A stretch of DNA of 5,296 bases. Source: Candidatus Segetimicrobium genomatis (GTDB lineage: Bacteria > Sysuimicrobiota > Sysuimicrobiia > Sysuimicrobiales > Segetimicrobiaceae). Of this stretch, positions 1-4,341 are shown in pieces (position 1 is the first letter of the stretch; each line of letters starts with the position of its first letter). The stretch spans positions 1 through 5,296 of the forward strand of contig VBAN01000277.1 of assembly GCA_005882445.1 (NCBI GenBank). Direction: 5' to 3'. A model generated the notes under the pieces. That model saw only the letters and a program-made list of their open reading frames with translations. It searched no databases and was not told the DNA's origin. The position numbers and the translations under genes were made by a program.

Positions 1-213
1 GAGCCGGCCGAGGGCCCATACACACTCCAGATGCTGCCGCACGCGCACCTCGATGCGTTCTTCGAAGGCACGGCCGAGGCCGTAGAGGAGGCGATCCTGA
101 ACGCGCTCTGCGCCGCGGAGACGATGACGGGCTATCAGGGGACCGTGGAGGCGATTCCGCTCGACGCGGTCGTGCGGATCGTCGCAGAGCACCGCCCGCC
201 TGCCCGACCCTAG
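1..213 (+). CDS. P1 family peptidase (DmpA-like, S58), C-terminal fragment
   Basis: The frame is open from base 1 and ends at TAG 211-213, giving the last 70 residues of a protein whose start lies left of the window. The segment containing AILNALCAAETMTG, preceded by a helix (AFFEGTAEAVEEA) and followed by a short tail with AIPLDAV, matches how the DmpA/P1 family of self-processing N-terminal-nucleophile aminopeptidases usually ends. In that family the precursor cleaves itself before a Ser/Thr that becomes the nucleophile, and this piece would belong to the smaller C-terminal chain. The catalytic site is outside the window, so activity cannot be judged. The ATG at 31 is an internal methionine, not a start. 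No hairpin with a T-run follows the stop. The gene is 193 bases from the next one and is probably a separate transcription unit. The family call rests on recognising the C-terminal motif only. Confidence 0.75.
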   Translation, partial: EPAEGPYTLQMLPHAHLDAFFEGTAEAVEEAILNALCAAETMTGYQGTVEAIPLDAVVRIVAEHRPPARP

Positions 214-284
214 GCCGCCGGCAAATACGCCAGGGGTCACGTCGCGCGTCCAGGTCACCGCGTGGCCGCAGGGCACGGACTGCG

Positions 285-323
285 CGGTACGTAGCCCGCT
301 CCTCGAGCCAAAGATACGTACCG
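285..323. promoter_or_regulatory. Spaced inverted repeat, possible operator
   Basis: CGGTACGTA at 285-293 is exactly mirrored by TACGTACCG at 315-323, with 21 bases between the arms. The arm centres are about 30 bp apart, close to three helical turns. Each arm also contains the self-palindromic TACGTA. The element lies in the only sizeable gap before the four-gene run, 84 bases upstream of the DUF4242 start, where a promoter would be expected. No convincing -35/-10 pair could be picked out. A regulator binding both arms is an inference; an RNA hairpin or chance are alternatives. Confidence 0.3.
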
Positions 324-390
324 GGTACGGGGTTTCCTCGATGAACCCCGCGCGCTCCCTCCGCATACTGGAGACGATCGCAGAGGCGGA

Positions 391-397
391 GAGGAGG
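391..397 (+). promoter_or_regulatory. Ribosome binding site that sets the DUF4242 start
   Basis: GAGGAGG lies 9 bases before ATG 407. The in-frame upstream ATG at 341 has no comparable site, and its extra 22 residues are not part of the conserved protein. This fixes the start at 407. Confidence 0.75.
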
Positions 398-406
398 GAT
401 GCGGCC

Positions 407-682
407 ATGCCGAAGTATGTGATCGAGCGGGAGATTCCGAAAGCGGGCAGGTTCTCACCTCAAGAACTTCGCGCCATCTCGCAAAAGTCGTGCAGCGTGC
501 TGAACCAGATGGGCCCCCAGATTCAATGGGTGCAGAGTTACGTGACCGATGATAAGGTCTACTGCGTGTACATCGCCCCCAACGAGGAGATGGTCCGGGA
601 ACACGCCCGGAAGGGCGGGTTCCCCGCCGACCGCGTTTCGGCGGTCAAGACCGTCATCGACCCAACGACTGCGGAGCCCTAG
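407..682 (+). CDS. DUF4242 family small protein
   Basis: This 91-residue protein begins MPKYVIEREIP and carries the features typical of DUF4242: the YVIERE strand at the start, SQKSCSVL (25-32), WVQSYVTDDKVYCVY (41-55), and the helix and turn EMVREHARKGGFPADRV (61-77), ending in VIDPTTAE. The fold is a small ferredoxin-like alpha/beta barrel; one Streptomyces member (SCO4226) has been described as nickel-binding, but most have no assigned function. Cys29, Cys53, His66 and the acidic residues are candidate metal ligands here (inference). There is no signal peptide, so the protein is cytoplasmic. The start at 407 is set by GAGGAGG at 391-397 and by family length. It is the first gene of a close run; the secreted protein gene follows after 20 bases. 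The family call is firm, the role is not. Confidence 0.88.
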   Translation: MPKYVIEREIPKAGRFSPQELRAISQKSCSVLNQMGPQIQWVQSYVTDDKVYCVYIAPNEEMVREHARKGGFPADRVSAVKTVIDPTTAEP

Positions 683-688
683 GCTCCG
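672..688 (+). promoter_or_regulatory. Hairpin around the DUF4242 stop, abutting the next ribosome binding site
   Basis: CGGAGCC (672-678) pairs perfectly with GGCTCCG (682-688) around a 3-base loop. The TAG stop (680-682) sits in the loop and the first base of the right arm. The last stem base touches the GGGAGGAGG ribosome binding site (688-696) of the next gene. Ribosomes terminating here would melt the stem, so it could couple translation of the two genes. No T-run follows, so it is not a terminator. Chance in GC-rich DNA is possible. Confidence 0.35.
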
Positions 689-702
689 GGAGGAGGAAGA
701 CG

Positions 703-1287
703 ATGCGCCGATATGCGGTGAGTGTTCTCGCGTTGTTCCTGGCCGCGGCCGCGGGCTGGGGCTCCGGAGTTCCCGCCTCGTACGCCCAGCCGAGGCCGGA
801 CCAGGACGGGACGGCCAAGATGGCGGCCGCGCGGCTGGCCACGGCGAAATACGCCACGGATCTCGCGCGGGCCAAGGCCGACGGCTACACGATCATCAGC
901 CCGATGATCCCCAATATGGGCTACCACTTCTTGAATCCGAAGATCCAGGGATTCGACATCACGAAGCCGCCCATCTTGGTCTATGTGCGCAAGGGGGATG
1001 ACTGGCAGCTCGTGGCCATCGAGTGGGTCTATCCCAAGAAACCCGCTGCGCCTCCGCTCCAGGGCGCGACGTACGGATCCTTCGGCGCTGCCTGCCACTA
1101 CAAGGACGGGTCCTTTGTCCCCGCGTATACCGACTCGATGTGCGTCAAGGTCCATCCCAAGACCGGTGCCGAGTTCGCGTTTTGGCACCCGCCGCTGGTG
1201 ACGTTCCATGTCTGGCTCTGGTACCCGAACCCGAGGGGCGTCTTCGGGGAGTACAATCCCCTCCTGACGCCGTTCAACGAGGAATAG
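703..1287 (+). CDS. Uncharacterised secreted His/Trp-rich protein
   Basis: This 194-residue protein has a Sec signal peptide (MRR, hydrophobic stretch 5-22, likely cleavage after SYA near residue 28), so it is exported. I recognise it only as a hypothetical secreted protein. The mature part opens with a charged helix (about 38-60), followed by PMIPNMGYHFLNP (68-79), a strand pair KPPILVYV and WQLVAIEWVYP, then YGSFGAACHYKDG (124-136), a second Cys at 147, and FWHPPLVTFHVWLWYPNPRGVF (160-181). His75, His132, His162 and His169 lie in these motif-like blocks and could bind metal; Cys131 and Cys147 could form a disulphide. Both are inferences. The start is supported by GGGAGGAGG at 688-696 and by the signal peptide. 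The cupredoxin gene follows 41 bases later, suggesting an exported copper or redox partnership. Confidence is high for the gene and its export, low for function. Confidence 0.85.
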   Translation: MRRYAVSVLALFLAAAAGWGSGVPASYAQPRPDQDGTAKMAAARLATAKYATDLARAKADGYTIISPMIPNMGYHFLNPKIQGFDITKPPILVYVRKGDDWQLVAIEWVYPKKPAAPPLQGATYGSFGAACHYKDGSFVPAYTDSMCVKVHPKTGAEFAFWHPPLVTFHVWLWYPNPRGVFGEYNPLLTPFNEE

Positions 1288-1293
1288 GACGCG

Positions 1294-1320
1294 CCGGGGA
1301 GGGCGGGCAGCCCTCCCCGG
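1294..1320 (+). promoter_or_regulatory. Strong intercistronic hairpin upstream of the cupredoxin start
   Basis: CCGGGGAGGG (1294-1303) and CCCTCCCCGG (1311-1320) form a perfect 10-bp stem with a 7-base loop, ending 8 bases before the cupredoxin ATG. The only ribosome-binding-like purine run (GGGGAGGG, 1296-1303) is buried in the left arm. No T-run follows (the next bases are TCCCATCG), so it lacks the mark of an intrinsic terminator. It may limit cupredoxin translation, stabilise an mRNA end or cause partial termination. The structure is seen directly; its role is inferred. Confidence 0.5.
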
Positions 1321-1328
1321 TCCCATCG

Positions 1329-1724
1329 ATGAGACTCGCTGCGGCTGGTCTCGTCATCGGCGCCCTGCTCATGCCGGCGTCTGCCGGCGCGCAGGCGCAG
1401 ACGGCTGTCCGCATCGAGATGAGCGAATTTGCCTTTCGGCCGGCGGCGATCACGCTGACCGCCGGCCGGCCCGTCCGGCTGGTCCTGGTGAATGAGGGCC
1501 AGATCGCGCATCAGTTCGAGACCGCGTACCTCCGGGCGCTCCCGGTGCGGATCGTGGGGGACACGCTGCACGCGGAGATGCCCGGGCTCGAGTTCATCCG
1601 GTTGAACCCCGGAGGGACGGCCCGGCTGGAGTTCGTGCCCCGCCGGAAGGGCCGCTTCGTGTTCGCCTGCACGATCGAGGGGCATCAGGAGGCGGGGATG
1701 CGGGGAGTGCTCGACGTGCGGTAG
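1329..1724 (+). CDS. Secreted cupredoxin (type-1 copper protein)
   Basis: This 131-residue protein has a signal peptide (residues 1 to about 21-23, ending in ASAGA) and one plastocyanin-like domain. The copper ligands are visible: His61 (IAHQFE), then Cys114, His119 and Met124 in the classic C-x4-H-x4-M loop (CTIEGHQEAGM), which predicts a blue-type His2-Cys-Met site used for one-electron transfer. The opening strand with EMSEFAFRP (30-38) followed by TLTAGRPVRLVLVNEG is typical of small exported bacterial cupredoxins. The segment between His61 and Cys114 (53 residues) holds two further His/Met-containing stretches. ATG 1329 is chosen because the signal peptide begins there; no exposed ribosome binding site precedes it, and the only purine-rich run is inside the hairpin at 1294-1320. 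It lies between the unknown secreted protein and the MFS gene. The electron partner is not identifiable here. Confidence 0.92.
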   Translation: MRLAAAGLVIGALLMPASAGAQAQTAVRIEMSEFAFRPAAITLTAGRPVRLVLVNEGQIAHQFETAYLRALPVRIVGDTLHAEMPGLEFIRLNPGGTARLEFVPRRKGRFVFACTIEGHQEAGMRGVLDVR

Positions 1725-1735
1725 ACTCAACACCG

Positions 1736-2929
1736 ATGCCCTTCCCCCCCGAGACGACGTCGCGCGAGCCGTCCGGATTCCGCGTGCTGGCGCTGACGAC
1801 CCTGCAACAGGCCGGCCTGACCTGCATCCGCTTCGGCCTGCCGATCCTCGCTCCGTTCTGGCGGGATGCGCTGCGGCTATCGCTTGGACAGGTTGGCTTG
1901 CTGCTCGGCGCGTTCGACCTAGGGGCGCTGCTGTTCTTCATTCCCATGGGTCTTCTGGCCGACCGGGCCCTCCTGCTGGCCATTGCGGGGCTGGGGTACG
2001 GGAGCGGACAGACGGCGGGGACAAAGGCCGTTGCGGCCGCCTTCGGTCCCGGTGGCCGGGGAATCGCGATGGGCATCCGGCAGGCGGGCCTGCCCCTCGG
2101 GGGCATGATCGCCGCGCTGCTGCTCCCGCCGCTCGCCGGCGCGTTCGGGTGGCAGGCGGCGCTCGCCGGGGCCGCCGCGGTTTGCGCACTCACGGGGATC
2201 CTCTGCTGGCTGGGGCTGCGCGACGACGCACGCGGCCGGCGTTCCGGGGAGGTGATCGGACGGGGGAACGGGCGGGGAGGCCGTCTCGCCGCCACGGGCC
2301 CGATCGTGGATCGAGTCAGGGCAATCTTGAGGAACACGGGAGTCCGCCGCACGACGGAGGCGTCGATGCTCCTGGTCATCGCGCAATTCTGCTACCAGGG
2401 CTACCTCGCGCTCTATCTGGTCGATCGGTTCGGGTGGAGCAATCACGCCGCCGCCGTGCTGCTCGTCGCCGTGCACCTGGGTGGTGTGCTCGGGCGGCTG
2501 GCGTGGGGCGCGCTCTCCGATCGCCGCTACGGCGGGCGCCGCGTGCCCGCGCTGGCGTGGTGCGTCGGCGCGGGGACGGTATTTCCGGTCGGGCTGATCG
2601 CCCTGCCTCACCTCGCCCATCCGTCCACCGTCGCGCTGGCGGCGTTGGTCGGGGGTGTCCTCCTGCTCGGGTGGAACGGACTCTACAGCACGCTGATCAC
2701 CGAATCCGCGGAGCCCGGCCAGGGCGCAACCGCGATGGGGGTGAGCATGATGCTCATGTACACGGCGACGATGCTGACCCCGCCGCTCTTCGGGTTCCTC
2801 GTCGATCACACCTCGTACGCGGCGGGGTGGGCGAGTCTCATCGGCGTGATGGCCTGGGCCCTCGTGCTCACGTACCGGATTCCGGAGCCGGCCGCTCATG
2901 ACCCCGCGGAATTTGGGAATACATCATAA
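1736..2929 (+). CDS. MFS transporter, apparently lacking transmembrane helix 3
   Basis: This 397-residue membrane protein of the major facilitator superfamily exports or imports small solutes, substrate unknown. Visible segments: TM1 about 17-40, TM2 52-74 ending in the motif-A core GLLADR (72-77), then directly the TM4-like LAIAGLGYGSGQTAGTKA, TM5 with GIRQAGLPLGG (113-123), TM6 138-161, an Arg/Gly-rich central loop 162-205, and TM7-TM12 with a second motif A, GALSDRRYGGRR (258-269). In the C-terminal half, 49 residues separate SDR from the equivalent glycine (GWNGLYS). In the N-terminal half only 10 separate ADR from GYGSGQ, so the rest of motif A and all of TM3 are missing. Eleven helices would upset topology, so function is doubtful unless this is an assembly error. 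ATG 1736 is 11 bases after the cupredoxin stop with no clear ribosome binding site, implying coupled translation. Confidence 0.88.
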   Translation: MPFPPETTSREPSGFRVLALTTLQQAGLTCIRFGLPILAPFWRDALRLSLGQVGLLLGAFDLGALLFFIPMGLLADRALLLAIAGLGYGSGQTAGTKAVAAAFGPGGRGIAMGIRQAGLPLGGMIAALLLPPLAGAFGWQAALAGAAAVCALTGILCWLGLRDDARGRRSGEVIGRGNGRGGRLAATGPIVDRVRAILRNTGVRRTTEASMLLVIAQFCYQGYLALYLVDRFGWSNHAAAVLLVAVHLGGVLGRLAWGALSDRRYGGRRVPALAWCVGAGTVFPVGLIALPHLAHPSTVALAALVGGVLLLGWNGLYSTLITESAEPGQGATAMGVSMMLMYTATMLTPPLFGFLVDHTSYAAGWASLIGVMAWALVLTYRIPEPAAHDPAEFGNTS

Positions 2930-2971
2930 CGGACGGCGGACCATGGATCATGAACAGCGAGGAGTGGAGCC

Positions 2972-3046
2972 ATGGGAAGTCTCGAAGGGCGTTCATTCGG
3001 GCATACACCTAATCCGGCGAGAGGCCACAGGAGGACATCCGAATGA
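2972..3046 (+). CDS. Possible 24-codon leader ORF coupled to the next gene
   Basis: ATG 2972 has a good ribosome binding site, GAGGAG (2959-2964), 7 bases upstream. The frame ends at TGA 3044-3046, overlapping the ATG of the next gene (3043-3045) as ATGA, the classic layout for translational coupling. The 24-residue peptide (starts MGSLEGRSFGH, ends RRTSE) is polar and basic, with no signal peptide, no membrane segment and no run of repeated amino acid codons that would mark an attenuator. It could be a regulatory leader whose translation opens the next gene, or a chance short frame. It fills most of the 113-base gap after the MFS gene. Confidence 0.35.
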   Translation: MGSLEGRSFGHTPNPARGHRRTSE

Positions 3047-3297
3047 GCGATACTGTCATCGAGCAGAACGGTTATCGCATCGAGCCCCGATCGCAGTGGG
3101 TCCCCTCGGGCCGCGGAGTCAAGAAGGGGTGGAGGCCGAAGGCGGTGGTCGTGGAGTCGGGTCCGCCGCAGCTTCAGTATCTCATTTCGCCGAACGATGT
3201 TGAGACATTCCCGACGCAGGAGGAAGCCAACGCCTACATGCTGCGGTGGGCGCGGGAGTGGATCGAGCGGCATCAATTGGTAGGGACCCTGCGGTGA
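3043..3297 (+). CDS. Small hypothetical protein, 84 residues
   Basis: The ATG follows a strong AGGAGGA (3029-3035) with 7 bases between. The soluble product has two parts: an N-terminal strand-rich part (NGYRIEPRSQWV, then GWRPKAVVVESGP, about 9-41) and a C-terminal amphipathic helix with FPTQEEANAYMLRWAREWIERH (56-77). This strand-block-plus-helix plan with an F-P-x-x-E-E-A motif recurs in small bacterial proteins of unknown function. I cannot assign a family with confidence, and no catalytic motif is visible. There is no signal peptide. The start overlaps the stop of the possible leader ORF, and the next gene starts 14 bases after its stop, so it is probably co-translated with the downstream genes. 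The gene is real by ribosome binding site, composition and spacing; its role is unknown. Confidence 0.75.
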   Translation: MSDTVIEQNGYRIEPRSQWVPSGRGVKKGWRPKAVVVESGPPQLQYLISPNDVETFPTQEEANAYMLRWAREWIERHQLVGTLR

Positions 3298-3303
3298 GGG
3301 GGA
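3296..3303 (+). promoter_or_regulatory. Ribosome binding site pointing to ATG 3312
   Basis: GAGGGGGA ends 8 bases before ATG 3312. It is the only credible initiation signal near the 5' end of the following gene, whose conserved reading frame has no start codon of its own upstream of 3592. It therefore supports translation starting in a different frame. Confidence 0.5.
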
Positions 3304-3311
3304 CGACAGCC

Positions 3312-4314
3312 ATGGGCCCCCGTCCGCTGAACGTTGTTGTGCGGCGCCGCGGTCCGGGACAGCGGCCCGGACGCCCGCTGACGGGCGCCCCTGCCGGCCG
3401 GCCGCGTCCCGGCCGGCCGGGCGCGGCCGGAGGCGATTGCGGGCGGTCTGCCGCCCACCCCCGACCACGATCTGCAGTATCACGGGGGCAAAACCATCCG
3501 GAGCCTCGCTTTCACCAACCTGTATGTCGGCGGCGCGCAGGCCTGGGATCCGGGGATCAAGCAGAACATCGATACCGCGCTTGCGGCGGCCATGTCCGAT
3601 GCGCATCTGAACAACGTGATCATGCAGTACTTCGCCAATCAGTCGATCACCAGCAGCTTCACCTCCTCGCGGGTGCTGCCCGGCGCCCCGCCCGCCACGG
3701 TTTCGCAGACCGACGTCGAGGTTCTGGCCGGTCAATTGTACGCGCGGGGGCAACTGAGCGGATTCGATCTCGGCGCGACGGTGTTCGACTTCATGCTCCC
3801 CCGCGGAACGATCCTGACGATCGACAGCAGCAGTTCCCTCCAGGGGCTCGGCGGGTTTCACGGCTCCGTGCACCCGCCCGATGGGACGACCGTCTACTAC
3901 GCGGTTGGGGTCTTCTCCGAAGTCCTGCGGGACGGGCGCACAAACGGGATCGTGGCCTTCGACGCGCCTTGGAAAAACGTCGTCGCGACCTTCTACCACG
4001 AGCTGAGTGAAGCGAGAACCGATCCGGACGTCGAGGATGCGATCAGGGCGGGGAACGATCCCAGCGCCGATCGGTTCCTGGGGTGGGTGTCCCCGCAGGG
4101 GGAGGAGTGCGGCGACTTTCCGATCTTCGAATCCGAGCCCGACCTCAGCCTGGTGATGCAGGAAGTGCCGCTTACAGACGGCAGCGGGACCGTTCCGGTG
4201 CAGTTCCAGTACTCCGACGCCGTCCACGGCCCGGAAGGCCCGATTCCCGCTCCGCACGCCGCCGGGCGCAGCCAGAACCGTAGTCCGAAGCGCCGCCCGA
4301 AGCACCGCCGGTAG
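3312..4314 (+). CDS. Unknown protein with HELSEARTDP motif; 5' end apparently frameshifted
   Basis: The protein-like frame runs from 3382 (after a TGA at 3379-3381) to TAG 4312-4314, but has no ATG, GTG or TTG before 3592. Its residues before 3592 look genuinely coding: PPTPDHDLQYHGGKTI, LAFTNLYVGG, NIDTALAAAMSD. ATG 3312, with a good ribosome binding site, is one frame off and reads MGPRPLNVVVRRRG before turning low-complexity. A one-base change at about 3380-3440 would join them into roughly 333 residues. Counting from Met 3592, visible features are GGFHGSVHPPDG (87-98), YHELSEARTDPDVEDA (135-150), GWVSPQGEECGDFP (164-177) and HGPEGPIPAPH (212-222), then a basic tail. The H-E motif and FHG region faintly recall plant phi-1/EXORDIUM-like secreted proteins; the relation is tentative. 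Neither start shows a signal peptide. A strict caller would report 3592-4314. The phosphoesterase follows after 27 bases. Confidence 0.7.
3372..3420 (+). repeat. Two adjacent GC-only hairpins at the suspected frameshift
   Basis: CGCCCG (3372-3377) pairs with CGGGCG (3382-3387) around a CTGA loop. Immediately downstream, CCGGCCGGCCG (3394-3404) pairs perfectly with CGGCCGGCCGG (3410-3420) around the 5-base loop CGTCC. Both arms of the second stem consist of repeated CCGG units, a context prone to indels in replication, sequencing and assembly. The pair sits where the frame must change in the gene at 3312-4314. Confidence 0.6.
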
Positions 4315-4327
4315 GTCCGACCCTCCG

Positions 4328-4334
4328 AAGGGGA
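4328..4334 (+). promoter_or_regulatory. Ribosome binding site that sets the GTG start of the phosphoesterase
   Basis: AAGGGGA lies 7 bases before GTG 4342. The next in-frame ATG (4438) lies inside the protein, after the conserved ENHAFDNYFG motif, so GTG 4342 is the start. Confidence 0.65.
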
Positions 4335-4341
4335 ACTGCAC

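Noticed and set aside
341..406. Upstream ATG 341 as the DUF4242 start
   Set aside because: No ribosome binding site precedes it and the added 22 residues are outside the conserved protein; ATG 407 has GAGGAGG at the right distance.
549..1001. Plus-strand frames at 549-1001, 722-907, 983-1201, 2149-2901, 4083-4283 and 4587-5270
   Set aside because: They are alternative frames inside genes whose main frame has family motifs; the products are Arg/Pro/Gly-rich shadows.
1023..1328. Extended cupredoxin starting at 1023
   Set aside because: The extension is an off-frame reading of the preceding secreted protein; the signal peptide starts at 1329.
1294..1328. Hairpin as an intrinsic terminator
   Set aside because: No T-run follows the stem (TCCCATCG comes next) and the next gene begins 8 bases later in the same direction.
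2883..2894. GAGCCGGCCG shared with window start (1-10)
   Set aside because: A 10-base GC-only match within coding sequence is expected by chance at this composition; no flanking similarity extends it.
679..2899. Minus-strand frames at 679-1326, 1098-1733, 1594-2379 and 1919-2899
   Set aside because: Each overlaps a clear + strand gene, is rich in Arg/Pro/Ala/Ser and shows no family motif or ribosome binding site.
2950..3012. 20-codon frame starting at ATG 2950
   Set aside because: It lacks a properly spaced ribosome binding site, overlaps the better-supported mini-ORF at 2972 and is not coupled to a downstream start.
3450..4010. Continuation of the ATG 3312 frame to 4010
   Set aside because: Past about 3440 this frame is an Arg/Pro-rich shadow, while the alternative frame carries the protein-like sequence. 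Only its first 20-40 codons are taken as possibly real.
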